A stretch of DNA of 64,000 bases from an uncultured Muribaculaceae bacterium (GTDB lineage Bacteria > Bacteroidota > Bacteroidia > Bacteroidales > Muribaculaceae). The translations under genes were made by a program, and so were the position numbers. The notes under the pieces were generated by a model. It saw only the letters and a list, made by a program, of their open reading frames with translations. It ran no database searches and was not told the origin of the DNA. Position 1 is the stretch's first letter. Every line of letters starts with the position of its first letter. Shown one piece after another: positions 32,962-42,129 of this stretch. Location of the stretch: positions 62,001 through 126,000 of the forward strand of contig CAJULY010000006.1 of NCBI GenBank assembly GCA_910587185.1, in the 5' to 3' direction.

Positions 32962-33828
32962 TTATCTGCGGGATTTCTTTCTGCTTGATTTCTTTTTGGA
33001 GGATTTCTTGGAAGCGAGAGTCTTCGATTTCTTTGATTTCCAAGATTTGGCAACAGCCTTTTTGGATGTCACGCGTTTGGGACCATAGACCTGAGCGCGT
33101 TCGTAAGTGCGTTTGTCAAAAGTGAATACGTCTTTGTGTGTGACTTTATTCTCGAAATCAATAATAGCCTCGGGATTGATGGCGAGCCCCATGAAACGGG
33201 TTTCAAAATGGAGGTGAGGACCGGTCGAGCGTCCGGTGTTACCGCCTTTTGCGATAAGCTGACCGGCGCGAACGCGCTGTCCGGGGCGCACAAGAGTGCG
33301 GGAGAGGTGTCCATAGACAGTTTCGAGTCCGTTGTCATGGCGCACTACGATATAATGTCCGTAACCTCCGGCTTGGTATTTTACAACACGTACTTTCCCG
33401 TCAAAAGCCGAGACTACAGAGTCGCCGACATGGAGGTTCAGGTCAACACCGCGATGCATGCGGCCGAAGCGTGGACGCCATCCGTAAGGGGAGGTGAGCT
33501 GTCCGCGAACGGGAACCACAAAACCGGTTACATCGATGTTCTGTGAGGCCGGAACTTCAAGGCCGGCGTAGGCGTTGACAGACTGTGATTCGAAATTATA
33601 GTTGAACAGCTCGTTGTCCTGAAGTGCCTCGCGACGGCGCACATCGTTTGCGAAGCTGTTGATTTTGGCGGTTTTTATGTCAATGCCGGCAGGGCGTTGG
33701 TCGGCAATAAGATCTTTATGCTGTTTGTTGTGTGACGCCGGCAGCCTGTATTGTGCTGAAGCGGTGTTGCCACCAAGGAGTATTGCTGTCAGTGATGCTG
33801 CTAAGGCAATTGTTTTTACAAAATTCAT
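32962..33828 (-). CDS. M23 family metallopeptidase with Lys/Ser-rich C-terminal tail
   Basis: A 288-residue exported peptidase: signal peptide (MNFVKTIALAASLTAILLGG), a linker, and a LytM/M23 domain (about 105-220). Here all the zinc-site marks are present: MHRGVDLNL (His and Asp), the YGHL His and GPHLHFE. It should be an active peptidoglycan endopeptidase, in contrast to the degenerate EnvC-like protein at 9913. The last about 35 residues are almost only Lys, Ser, Arg (SKKSKTLASKKSSKKKSSRKK), likely a wall- or membrane-binding tail, and the codons there are strongly repetitive. Confidence 0.92.
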   Translation of the reverse strand: MNFVKTIALAASLTAILLGGNTASAQYRLPASHNKQHKDLIADQRPAGIDIKTAKINSFANDVRRREALQDNELFNYNFESQSVNAYAGLEVPASQNIDVTGFVVPVRGQLTSPYGWRPRFGRMHRGVDLNLHVGDSVVSAFDGKVRVVKYQAGGYGHYIVVRHDNGLETVYGHLSRTLVRPGQRVRAGQLIAKGGNTGRSTGPHLHFETRFMGLAINPEAIIDFENKVTHKDVFTFDKRTYERAQVYGPKRVTSKKAVAKSWKSKKSKTLASKKSSKKKSSRKKSRR

Positions 33829-33905
33829 AGATGAGAGAATGTTTTTTTCGAGGAAAGAGATTATTCGGTTACGTCTTATTTATTGCTGTTACTGCGTTTA
33901 TTCTT

Positions 33906-34367
33906 TTAGACTTCGTCGGGCGAATAGATGAATCTGACATTCTGAGGAGTCCAGTCGAAAAGCTCTTCCGGTTTGAAGAAGCGGGCTACTTCTGCTTTTG
34001 CATCTTCCGGGCTTGACGATGCGTGGATTATGTTTTCCTGACCGCTCATCGAGAAGTCCCCGCGGATGGTTCCGGGAAGGGCTTCGCGGCCGTTTGTGGC
34101 TCCTGTCAGGAGACGTACGACGCGGATTGCGTCGTTGCCTTTCAGACAAAGTGCTATTATCGGGGTCGCCATCATGGAAGCGAGGAGCTTGGGAAAGAAG
34201 GGGCGGTCAACAAGATGCGCATAGTGCTCACGAAGTATTTTTTCGTCGAGTTGCATCATCTTGATGCCTTCGATGATCAGTCCTTTCTGCTGAAAGCGGG
34301 TAAGAATCTGGCCTACAAGACCGCGTTCGATTGCAGAGGGTTTAAAAAGGATCAGTGTTCTTTCCAT
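33906..34367 (-). CDS. ndk: Nucleoside diphosphate kinase
   Basis: A 153-residue enzyme that equilibrates NTP and NDP pools by a phosphohistidine. Family marks: LILFKPSAIERGLVGQIL (Lys near the nucleotide), HLVDRPFFPKLLA, GATNGREALPGTIRGDF, and the active-site His in SGQENIIHASSSPEDA (about 120). Length typical. It is monocistronic with its own promoter. Confidence 0.97.
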   Translation of the reverse strand: MERTLILFKPSAIERGLVGQILTRFQQKGLIIEGIKMMQLDEKILREHYAHLVDRPFFPKLLASMMATPIIALCLKGNDAIRVVRLLTGATNGREALPGTIRGDFSMSGQENIIHASSSPEDAKAEVARFFKPEELFDWTPQNVRFIYSPDEV

Positions 34368-34410
34368 GATGAAATTTAAAATTTGTTTGCATTTGGCGTT
34401 TGCCGATATT

Positions 34411-34441
34411 CAAAGTTAAGCACAAATCCCCGTCCTGCCAA
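34411..34441 (-). promoter_or_regulatory. Promoter of ndk
   Basis: Minus-strand TTGG (34438-34441), 19-bp spacer, TAACTTTG (34411-34418); about 43 nt before the ATG. Confidence 0.7.
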
Positions 34442-34609
34442 ATTATCTTTGCCCTTAAGGTTGCAAAATGTCATAATAAAACACTTTGCCGAGTGGTTAA
34501 AGCGTAGATAAACAATAGCTTACGTGCAAGTATGGAAATTGGTTAAAATTTGTATATTTTTATGGTGGTTTTAATGCGCTGAAAAATAAGCGTTAAAGGG
34601 AGTTAATTG

Positions 34610-36703
34610 TCAGCTTATCATACTCCAATCAATTGTTTTATCGAAAATTGCATGCATTTCATGAGAGAGCATCCGATTCTCCGGAAGAGAAAGCGTCGGG
34701 TCTTCATCAAGAATTGATTCGGCTTCATCCCGTGCAAGCTGTATATATCGGCCGTCAGTAGCGAGATTGGCAATGCGGAGATCTATGGCCATGCCGCTCT
34801 GGAGTGTACCTTCAAGGTCGCCAGGTCCGCGTAATTTAAGATCAGCTTCTGCAACGAGAAATCCGTCGGTCGTTGATGTCATTATGGAAAGACGTTTGCG
34901 GGTATCGGCGGCTATCTGGGGTTTGGTCATCAGAATACAATAGCTCTGGTCGGCTCCGCGGCCCACACGTCCTCTGAGCTGGTGCAATTGCGACAATCCG
35001 AATCTTTCGGCATTCTCAATAAGCATTATGCTGGCGTTGGGGACATTGACTCCGACTTCGATCACGGTTGTAGCTACGAGTATATCGGCTTTATGTGACG
35101 CAAACCTGTTCATCTGAATTTCTTTTTCAGCAGGTTTCATCTGTCCGTGGACGTATGCGACATTTATCCCCCGGAAAGTTTCGCAAATCTGTTCATATCC
35201 TTCCTCGAGGCTTTTCAGATCGACTTTCTCGTTTTCCTTTATCAACGGATAGACGATATAGGCCTGTCGTCCCTGTTTTATCTGTCGCCATATCGAACGA
35301 TATACTTCAAGACGGTTGTTTTCGTACTTCAACAGCGTTGTGACCGGTTTTCGACCGGGTGGAAGCTCATCGATGACAGAAACATCAAGATCGCCGTAGA
35401 GCGTCATTGCAAGCGTGCGAGGTATTGGAGTGGCGGTCATCACAAGGACATGGGGCGGGATCGGATTCTTTTTCCAGAGCCTTGCGCGTTGCGCTACTCC
35501 GAAGCGGTGTTGCTCGTCAATCACGACAAAGCCGAGATTGGCGAACGACACCGTGTCTTCTATCACGGCATGGGTCCCGATGAGGATATGGAGCGAACCG
35601 TCGAGGAGTTGCGAATGAATCAGGTCTCTTTGCTTTTTAGGCGTGGAGCCGGTCAGGAGTTTCACGTTGACTCCGATTGCCGAGGCCATTTCGGAGATGG
35701 TTTCGAAATGTTGGGTGGCAAGAATCTCGGTAGGAGCCATGAGGCAAGCCTGGCATCCGTTGTCAAGTGCAATCAGCATGCATAGTAAAGCGACGAGCGT
35801 TTTTCCGGAGCCGACGTCGCCTTGCAGCAGGCGATTCATCTGACGGCCTGAGTTCATGTCACGGCGTATCTCCTTGATGACTCGCTTCTGCGCGCCTGTC
35901 AGTTCAAACGGAAGGCATTGAGAATAGAACGAGTTGAAATAAGTCCCGATATGGGTAAATCTTCTTCCTCCGATTTTTAACGCTCGTTTTCGTGAATAAC
36001 TCAGAATGTTGAGCTGAAGATAAAAAAGCTCTTCAAATTTCAGCCTTTCTTTAGCGCGGGCAAGCTGCTGGGCGTCCGCCGGATTGTGGATGGCGGTCAA
36101 CGCCTCGAGTTTCCCCATCAGTCTTAGCCGCGAACGCAGTTTTGCCGGGAGTGGATCTGTAATCTCTCTTCCGTATGCACCAAGCAGATTTTGTACGAAA
36201 GTGAATAATGAGCGTGATGTTATGCCTCGGTTGCGTAGCTTTTCAGTCAGGGGATACACCCCCCGAAGCCCCAGCGTAAGGTCTGCGGCCTGAGGTGAGT
36301 CTATTTCGGGATGGACCATACTCCATCGGCCGTTGAATTCCGTAGGCTTTCCGAAAACGACATATTCCGTCATTGTCCTGAATTGCTCCCGAAGAGCTTT
36401 GATCCGTTTGAACCAGATGATTTCCATTGTGCCACGTCCGTCGGTAAAAAGTCCGACAAGGCGTGTCTTGGCTCCTTCGCCCTGAATGGTGAAGTTGATA
36501 AAGCGTCCCCGTATCTGGACGGATGGCATTTCATGTGTAAGGTCGGTAATACTATAGTATCTGGTGCGGTCCGCGTAATGGTTCGGGAAATGATACAGCA
36601 GATCGTGGAGCGAACGGATGCCGAGTTCTTCTCCGAGAAGTTTGGCGCGAGCAGGGCCCACACCTTTGAGATACATTATGTCCGTGTTCCTCAGACGATC
36701 CAT
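34610..36703 (-). CDS. recG: ATP-dependent DNA helicase RecG
   Basis: A 697-residue helicase that remodels stalled forks and Holliday junctions. The N-terminal wedge/OB region (about 1-230: MYLKGVGPARAKLLGEELGI, PSVQIRGRFINFTIQGEGAK) precedes the helicase core: Walker A QGDVGSGKTLVAL (about 298), DEQHRFGV (motif II, about 398; note DEQH as in RecG), ATPIPRTLAMTLYGDLDVSVIDELPPGRKPV (TRG region), and the helicase C motifs VGVNVPNASIMLIENAERFGLSQLHQLRGRVGRG. Full length for the family. Last gene of the parE-coaD-S41-ispD-recG unit, 10 bp after ispD. Confidence 0.97.
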   Translation of the reverse strand: MDRLRNTDIMYLKGVGPARAKLLGEELGIRSLHDLLYHFPNHYADRTRYYSITDLTHEMPSVQIRGRFINFTIQGEGAKTRLVGLFTDGRGTMEIIWFKRIKALREQFRTMTEYVVFGKPTEFNGRWSMVHPEIDSPQAADLTLGLRGVYPLTEKLRNRGITSRSLFTFVQNLLGAYGREITDPLPAKLRSRLRLMGKLEALTAIHNPADAQQLARAKERLKFEELFYLQLNILSYSRKRALKIGGRRFTHIGTYFNSFYSQCLPFELTGAQKRVIKEIRRDMNSGRQMNRLLQGDVGSGKTLVALLCMLIALDNGCQACLMAPTEILATQHFETISEMASAIGVNVKLLTGSTPKKQRDLIHSQLLDGSLHILIGTHAVIEDTVSFANLGFVVIDEQHRFGVAQRARLWKKNPIPPHVLVMTATPIPRTLAMTLYGDLDVSVIDELPPGRKPVTTLLKYENNRLEVYRSIWRQIKQGRQAYIVYPLIKENEKVDLKSLEEGYEQICETFRGINVAYVHGQMKPAEKEIQMNRFASHKADILVATTVIEVGVNVPNASIMLIENAERFGLSQLHQLRGRVGRGADQSYCILMTKPQIAADTRKRLSIMTSTTDGFLVAEADLKLRGPGDLEGTLQSGMAIDLRIANLATDGRYIQLARDEAESILDEDPTLSLPENRMLSHEMHAIFDKTIDWSMIS

Positions 36704-36713
36704 CCGTCTATTG

Positions 36714-37397
36714 TCACCGGTCGAGATACAGGCCGGCGATCAGTATGTCGGCCGGACGGGTTATTTTCAGAGTTGCCTCGTCGCCATCGACGAGCCTTAT
36801 GTCAAAATGTCCTGCGGCTTCCATGACGGAAGCGTCGTCGGTCATGGTGCCGCAGTAAGGCTGTCTGTATGATTCCTTGAGAAGGTGCAGCGGGAAGGCT
36901 TGGGGAGTCTGCACGGCCACGTAACGGCTACGGTCAACAGCATTCGAGCTGCCGTCGGGATTAAGCTGACGAATGGAATCCGTAAGAGGGATAACCGGAA
37001 GGGCCCCTTCCGCACCCTTATCGAGACAATCGATAAGTCGGCATAATACATCGCGGCTTACAAGAGGGCGCGCACCGTCATGAACCATAACGGTCTTTAC
37101 TTCCTGATCAAGACTCTCAAGAGCGTTTTTTACGCTCTCCCATCTCGTTTTACCCCCCGAAACCACTTCAGGAGAGACGAAACCTTGTTCTTTGCATAGA
37201 TTTTTCCAGAAATCAATCCGATCTTCAGAAAGCACAAGCACAATTCGTGCATCGGGCAAAAAGTGCCTGAAACGTTCGATGGAGTGCATGACGACGGGTC
37301 GGCCTCCGAGTTGACAGAATTGTTTAGGCAGTTCGGAGCCGAACCGTGAACCGTTCCCGGCTGCTACTATTATTATTGCGATATCCTTGGACATCAT
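36714..37397 (-). CDS. ispD: 2-C-methyl-D-erythritol 4-phosphate cytidylyltransferase
   Basis: A 227-residue enzyme of the non-mevalonate isoprenoid pathway, forming CDP-ME from MEP and CTP. The nucleotide-binding glycine loop AAGNGSRFGSELPKQF is near residue 12-27, followed by PVVMHSIERF, MVHDGARPLVSRD (about 100) and TPQAFPLHLL. Two start codons overlap the previous stop (37397 or 37394). It pairs functionally with dxr at 60.6 kb, which makes the MEP it uses. Confidence 0.95.
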   Translation of the reverse strand: MMSKDIAIIIVAAGNGSRFGSELPKQFCQLGGRPVVMHSIERFRHFLPDARIVLVLSEDRIDFWKNLCKEQGFVSPEVVSGGKTRWESVKNALESLDQEVKTVMVHDGARPLVSRDVLCRLIDCLDKGAEGALPVIPLTDSIRQLNPDGSSNAVDRSRYVAVQTPQAFPLHLLKESYRQPYCGTMTDDASVMEAAGHFDIRLVDGDEATLKITRPADILIAGLYLDR

Positions 37398-38986
37398 GAT
37401 CCTTCACCCAGAAGTTTATGGTATTCCAATGGCGAATTTATCAGGCGAAGTGCCTCGCGATAAACAGGATTTCCTTCGTTTGCGACCCGGAAATAGGTTC
37501 CTTGTTCGAAAAGATCTCTTCCTATCAGAGCTTTCAGCACTCTCACGATTGTGGGTCGGGAGATATCCATCTGTTCCGCATTGAACTTGACGCCGTCTTT
37601 CTCTCCGGTCTCTTTCAATTGGTCAATCAGCGATTGCGGTACGGAAAAAGATTTGATAAATTCATCTTCATTGCGATATTTCTTTTTCAGCATGGTGCGG
37701 TTCTCGTCGATGTAGTTCGTGCAGATTTTATTTATCACTCCTTTGGCCACAAGGTCACGGTAATAATCGCTGTAGGTGGTCGTATCTATCGGAACGAATC
37801 GGTCGGGCATGATACCACCTCCGCCATAGACGGTCCGGAGGGTCCTGAGCGTGTAGTAGCGCAGAGAGTCGGGGAGATGGACGGAGTCGGCGCTTGAAAA
37901 TTCACCGTGCTGATAACGCTTTACGAGATCAAGATAATACTCTTCCTCGTCTCCGGAAGAGTAGGGACGTTGAATGCAACGGCCGGATGGTGTATAATAG
38001 CGTGCCACAGTCAGACGGATCATGGAGCCGTCGGGGAAAGGGAAGGGTCTCTGCACAAGTCCTTTGCCAAAAGTGCGGCGTCCTACGACAAGTCCTCGAT
38101 CCTGATCCTGCACGGCTCCGGCGAGAATCTCGCTTGCTGAGGCAGAATACTGGTTGACCATTATGACAAGTCGCCCATCGGTATATTTGCCGTCGGAGCG
38201 GGTGACGTATTGTGATTTTTTCGATTTGTCGCCTTGAGTATAGACCACCAGATCGCCGCGTTTCAGGAATTTGTCGGCAATTTCTGTAGCAGCATTGAGA
38301 TAGCCGCCTCCGTTGTCCTCCAGGTCGATTATGAGATTTTTCATGCCCTGTTTTTTCAGCGCTTTGAGTGCTTTCTCCATTTCATCGGCTGTGCTTTCGG
38401 CAAAACGCGAGACACGTATGTATCCCGTCTCAGGGGAAGCCATATAGGATGCATCCACACTATAGATTGGAATGTCGTCGCGGACGATTTTGAATTCGAT
38501 CAGTTGCGGTTCGCCTTTTCGCAAAACTTTGACGCGGCATGTAGAGCCTTTCGGACCGCGGAGCATTTTCATCACCGACTGTGTTTTCATCTTGACTCCG
38601 GCAATCAGAGTGTCCTGCGCGAAAATGATGCGGTCGCCTGGCAGTATCCCGACGCGTTCCGACGGACCACCGGCAACAGTCTGAATGACATACAGCGTGT
38701 CGGTCAGCATATTGAACTGAATTCCTATACCAGAGAAGTTACCTTGGAGGGGTTCGGTCAGTTCGCGGGTTTCTTCAGGGTTGGAATAGGTTGAGTGCGG
38801 GTCGAGATTCTTAAGCATCGCGACAATAGCACTTTCTACAAGCGAGTCCGCATCGACACGGTCAACGTAATATCCCTCGATAATCTGCTCGGCATAGTTG
38901 AGTTTCTTCCGGGCATTGAAGTCTATTCCGGCAGAAACGGTCAGAGCAATCAGGGATGATAGTAGGATTAGATATATTTTTCGCAT
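37394..38986 (-). CDS. S41 family C-terminal processing peptidase
   Basis: A 530-residue exported serine protease: signal peptide (MRKIYLILLSSLIALTVSA), a helical lead, a PDZ domain (about 75-165: FSGIGIQFNMLTDTLYVIQTVAGGPSERVGILPGDRII), and the tail-specific protease domain with GGYLNAATEIADKF, VNQYSASASEILAGAVQDQDRGLVVGRRTFGKGLVQ: the nucleophile Ser and catalytic Lys of the S41 dyad are both there. A C-terminal about-130-residue extension follows. In the parE operon; its stop overlaps the ispD start. Confidence 0.93.
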   Translation of the reverse strand: MRKIYLILLSSLIALTVSAGIDFNARKKLNYAEQIIEGYYVDRVDADSLVESAIVAMLKNLDPHSTYSNPEETRELTEPLQGNFSGIGIQFNMLTDTLYVIQTVAGGPSERVGILPGDRIIFAQDTLIAGVKMKTQSVMKMLRGPKGSTCRVKVLRKGEPQLIEFKIVRDDIPIYSVDASYMASPETGYIRVSRFAESTADEMEKALKALKKQGMKNLIIDLEDNGGGYLNAATEIADKFLKRGDLVVYTQGDKSKKSQYVTRSDGKYTDGRLVIMVNQYSASASEILAGAVQDQDRGLVVGRRTFGKGLVQRPFPFPDGSMIRLTVARYYTPSGRCIQRPYSSGDEEEYYLDLVKRYQHGEFSSADSVHLPDSLRYYTLRTLRTVYGGGGIMPDRFVPIDTTTYSDYYRDLVAKGVINKICTNYIDENRTMLKKKYRNEDEFIKSFSVPQSLIDQLKETGEKDGVKFNAEQMDISRPTIVRVLKALIGRDLFEQGTYFRVANEGNPVYREALRLINSPLEYHKLLGEGS

Positions 38987-39009
38987 GTTTCGTATGTTTT
39001 TGCTTTATG

Positions 39010-39504
39010 TTAATTATCGGTTGATAAAGGTGAGGCGGGGAGGAAAGGCGTGACATCGTAGCCATAGGACCGGAGTTCCCGCACAATGGAGGAGCTTATT
39101 GCCCCATAGCGGGGTTCGGCTGTCAGTATCACGGTTTCTATACCGGAGATGTCACGGTTTATGTCGGCCATGTTGCGCTCATATTCGAAATCGGCCACGC
39201 TACGCACGCCACGCAACAAAGCGACCGCTCCGAGGGCTTTAGCCTCTGGAGCCACAAGTCCTGAACAGATCCTGACTTCCGTACGCTCCCCAAAGGGGGC
39301 AAGGAGACGACTTAGCTCTTCGACGCGTTTTTCTGCGTTTTCGCTGTCGTCCTTTTTCGAGGCGTTATGGCCGATCATCACAATGACTTTGTCAAATATC
39401 TCCAGTCCGCGTTTCAGAATAGAAAGATGTCCGACCGTGAAAGGATTGAATGATCCGGCAAAAACGGCTGTTCTCTGTCCGTCTTCAGGAAATCTGTGAG
39501 TCAT
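39010..39504 (-). CDS. coaD: Phosphopantetheine adenylyltransferase
   Basis: A 164-residue enzyme of coenzyme A synthesis (4'-phosphopantetheine + ATP to dephospho-CoA). Marks: VFAGSFNPFTVGHLSILKRG (the T-x-G-H nucleotidyl loop), VIVMIGHNASKKDD, GLVAPEAKALGAVALLRGVRSVADFEYE, and the ISSS-like SSSIVRELRSYG loop. The start at 39504 gives the family length; it overlaps the end of parE by 20 bp. CoaD is an essential enzyme. Confidence 0.95.
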   Translation of the reverse strand: MTHRFPEDGQRTAVFAGSFNPFTVGHLSILKRGLEIFDKVIVMIGHNASKKDDSENAEKRVEELSRLLAPFGERTEVRICSGLVAPEAKALGAVALLRGVRSVADFEYERNMADINRDISGIETVILTAEPRYGAISSSIVRELRSYGYDVTPFLPASPLSTDN

Positions 39505-41416
39505 CTTCAACAACGAGATTATCAATTATGAAATTCTGGCGTTCAAGCGAGTTTTTGCCCATATAGAAACGAAGCATCTCTGCAACGCCGTCCTGTTTGT
39601 GGAGGCTAACCTGATCGGCCAACATGTTTTCACCGATGAAATTGCGGAATTCTTCGGGCGAAATTTCTCCGAGACCTTTGAATCGGGTTATTTCCGCGTT
39701 GGCCCCGAGTTTTTCTATTGCGGCAAGGCGTTCTTCGTCGGAATAGCAGTAATATGTATCTTCAGCGACCTGTCTGGCTTTTCCCGCCGAACGTTTGGAA
39801 GTTTTCTTGTTCCTCACGCGGAAGAGCGGCGTCTGAAGGATGTGGACGTGGCCTTTCTTGACCAGATCGGGGAAGAACTGGAGGAAGAAAGTCAGGAGCA
39901 ACATCCTGATATGCATTCCATCGACATCGGCATCCGTGGCGATTATCACTTTGTTGTAACGAAGATTGTCGATTGAATCCTCTATGTTAAGGGCAGCCTG
40001 AAGCTGGTAGAACTCATCGTTCTCATAGACCATCTTCTTGGTCTTGCCGTAGGTGTTTTTAGGTTTTCCTCGCAGTGAGAACACTGCCTGAGTCTCTACA
40101 TTTCTGATTTTTGTGATTGAGCCGGCGGCTGAATCTCCCTCGGTAATGAAAATGGATGACTGGAGTTTCTTTTCCTCGTTTCCACGTACATCGTTTAGAT
40201 GCACTCGGCAGTCAAGAAGTTTCTTGTTGTGGATATTCACCTTTTTGGCTTGCTCGCGCGCTTTTTTCGTCACGCCGGCCATGGCCTTGCGTTCGCGTTC
40301 GTTGTCCTCGACGATCTTTTTGATCGTGTCGGCCGTCTCCGGATTGCGGTGAAGGTAATTGTCAAGATGGGTTTTGACGAAGTCGCTCATGGCCTTGGCG
40401 ATCGTCGGTCCATCCTTGTCCATCAGCTGTGAGCTGAGTTTCGTTTTTGTCTGGGACTCGAACATTGGTTCCATGACTTTTACGGAAACTGCTGCCACTA
40501 TTCCGTTGCGTATGTCGGAATATTCATATTGCGTTTTGCCGATGAATTCCTTTATGGTGCGCGATACTGCCTCTTTGAAAGCGGTCAGATGCGTACCGCC
40601 CTGAGTCGTGTGCTGTCCGTTGACAAACGAATAATATTCCTCACCATATTGCGGCGCGTGCGTGAGCGCTATCTCGATGTCTCCTTCCTGAAGATGGATA
40701 ATAGGATAGCGCGGATCGTTTGTCATCGTGTCGCTCAACAGATCGAGCAATCCGTGGCGCGACTGAAACTTCTGGCCGTTGAAAACGATGGTCAGTCCTG
40801 TGTTGAGGTAAGTGTAATTCTTCAGAAGGGGAATGATGTAGTCGTCACGGAAACGGTAGTCGGTGAAAATCATCGGATCCGGCGTGAACTCCACGAGAGT
40901 GCCGTTAGGCTGGTCAGTGTCTTTCAGCTCTGATTCCTCGAGGAGGTTTCCGGCGGAAAAACGGGCCTCTTTCATTTTACCGTCGCGGAACGAGCAAACA
41001 CGGAAATCCGTTGACATGGCGTTGACAGCTTTGACGCCGACACCATTCTGACCGATAGATTTTTTGAACACCTTTGTGTCGTACTTGCCGCCCGTGTTCA
41101 TCTTCGACACTGCATCCACCAGCTTTCCCAAGGGGATGCCTCGGCCGAAGTCCCTGACTTTCACCGAGCTTTCGGTAACTTCGACATCCACTTGCTTGCC
41201 AAACCCCATCATGAACTCGTCGATGGTGTTGTCAAGTACCTCTTTCAAAAGCACATAAATGCCGTCGTCGGCGCTTGAGCCGTCGCCGAGTTTGCCTATA
41301 TACATTCCGGGACGTTCACGAATGTGATCGTTCCAGGAAAGAGTCACTATATTGTCTTCGGTATAATTTATTTCCGCGGTTTCAGGATCTGATGGTAATA
41401 TCTCGTTTTCAGTCAT
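39485..41416 (-). CDS. parE: DNA topoisomerase IV subunit B (ParE-type)
   Basis: A 643-residue type IIA topoisomerase ATPase subunit. GHKL fold: LLKEVLDNTIDEF (Asn/Glu), VRDFGRGIPLGK, GQNGVGVKAVNAMS; transducer domain (SFVNGQHTTQGGTHLTAFKEA) and the Toprim region with SIFITEGDSAAGS, LRGKPKNTYGK, ATDADVDGMHIR. No long insert of the kind found in proteobacterial GyrB; ParE rather than GyrB is chosen by the Bacteroidales gene order parE-coaD-S41. First gene of the five-gene unit ending in recG. Confidence 0.9.
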   Translation of the reverse strand: MTENEILPSDPETAEINYTEDNIVTLSWNDHIRERPGMYIGKLGDGSSADDGIYVLLKEVLDNTIDEFMMGFGKQVDVEVTESSVKVRDFGRGIPLGKLVDAVSKMNTGGKYDTKVFKKSIGQNGVGVKAVNAMSTDFRVCSFRDGKMKEARFSAGNLLEESELKDTDQPNGTLVEFTPDPMIFTDYRFRDDYIIPLLKNYTYLNTGLTIVFNGQKFQSRHGLLDLLSDTMTNDPRYPIIHLQEGDIEIALTHAPQYGEEYYSFVNGQHTTQGGTHLTAFKEAVSRTIKEFIGKTQYEYSDIRNGIVAAVSVKVMEPMFESQTKTKLSSQLMDKDGPTIAKAMSDFVKTHLDNYLHRNPETADTIKKIVEDNERERKAMAGVTKKAREQAKKVNIHNKKLLDCRVHLNDVRGNEEKKLQSSIFITEGDSAAGSITKIRNVETQAVFSLRGKPKNTYGKTKKMVYENDEFYQLQAALNIEDSIDNLRYNKVIIATDADVDGMHIRMLLLTFFLQFFPDLVKKGHVHILQTPLFRVRNKKTSKRSAGKARQVAEDTYYCYSDEERLAAIEKLGANAEITRFKGLGEISPEEFRNFIGENMLADQVSLHKQDGVAEMLRFYMGKNSLERQNFIIDNLVVEDDSQIS

Positions 41417-41435
41417 TTTGCCTTTCTGTATTTTG

Positions 41436-41466
41436 CAAAGTTACAAAAAATGCCTAACATTGCCAA
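41436..41466 (-). promoter_or_regulatory. Promoter of the parE operon
   Basis: Minus-strand TTGG (41463-41466), 19-bp spacer, TAACTTTG (41436-41443), 20 nt before the ATG. Confidence 0.7.
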
Positions 41467-41490
41467 GAAATCATTCTCACTCCACTGCTA

Positions 41491-41525
41491 AGATATATAA
41501 GAATTATAAGATTTATAAAAAAGAA
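41491..41525. repeat. AT-rich short-period repeat downstream of the four-helix-bundle gene
   Basis: Degenerate units of the form GA(A/T)TTATAA in tandem (ATATATAA, GAATTATAA, GATTTATAA). A similar array is on the other side of the same gene (42086-42124). Confidence 0.55.
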
Positions 41526-41535
41526 TCCTTATCCC

Positions 41536-42081
41536 TCAGTAGCCACGAAACTTACGGCGTTCACGCGACATAGCCTCTTTTATTCCGCCTTCTCTGATGA
41601 ATTCAGCCTCGACTTTCTTCATCACTGAGGCAAGCATCGAGTCCATTTGCCTTATTTGCGTCAGCATGATGTTGGCGACCGTCTCGTCATTACGTTCGCG
41701 ACATTTTGCCGTAAATAATCTCGCATCGTCGTTTTTGATGCAGTAGGCACGTGTTTTCAATGTCCGTGCATCATCTTTGTTCCAGATTTCAAGATCATGC
41801 TGACGCAAAAAGTCGGAATAATCCTCAAGTAATTCCCTGACCGAACCACGAGCCACGCCAAGAAGCTTTATACACATTTCAGCAGAAACAGTGCTATCGC
41901 TGACACCCTCCACGATATTCTGTTTGCAGGATCTTGCCGCTTGTCGCATCTGATCGATAGTACGTGAACCACGCGGTAGAGCACGTTTTATGAACATCTC
42001 GGTCACATCGCATATTATCACGGACTTACGATAGACGTTCCATGATGTATAGTCCCCTGCGATTTTCAGAAAACCGTTCAT
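41536..42081 (-). CDS. Four-helix-bundle (S23-like) protein
   Basis: A 181-residue protein with four long helices; the central SRTIDQMRQAARSCKQNIVEGVSDST, then SAEMCIKLLGVARGSVRELLEDYSDFLRQH, matches the four-helix-bundle suffix family related to the 23S rRNA intervening-sequence protein. Role unknown. Short-period AT-rich repeats flank the gene. It is unrelated to its neighbours (parE downstream, MATE upstream, 48 bp away). A link to diversity-generating retroelement Avd proteins is possible by fold but no reverse transcriptase or repeat pair is present. Confidence 0.82.
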   Translation of the reverse strand: MNGFLKIAGDYTSWNVYRKSVIICDVTEMFIKRALPRGSRTIDQMRQAARSCKQNIVEGVSDSTVSAEMCIKLLGVARGSVRELLEDYSDFLRQHDLEIWNKDDARTLKTRAYCIKNDDARLFTAKCRERNDETVANIMLTQIRQMDSMLASVMKKVEAEFIREGGIKEAMSRERRKFRGY

Positions 42082-42085
42082 CTCT

Positions 42086-42124
42086 TACGATTTATAAGAT
42101 TTAGACGAATTATATGAATTATTT
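42086..42124. repeat. AT-rich short-period repeat upstream of the four-helix-bundle gene
   Basis: CGATTTATAA, GATTTAGA, CGAATTATAT, GAATTATTT: degenerate 8-10-bp units just before the start codon of the gene at 42081, matching in type the array after the gene. Confidence 0.55.
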
Positions 42125-42129
42125 CTCTC

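Noticed and set aside
35147..35785. Long plus-strand frame within recG
   Set aside because: It is the antisense of RecG helicase motifs, which are intact on the minus strand.
39599..40933. Several plus-strand frames of 80-135 codons across parE
   Set aside because: All are antisense to the conserved GHKL/Toprim coding sequence; none has signal, motif or ribosome context.
41536..42081. A diversity-generating retroelement (four-helix-bundle Avd gene)
   Set aside because: No reverse transcriptase, template repeat or variable repeat lies near; the protein fits the S23-like family on its own.
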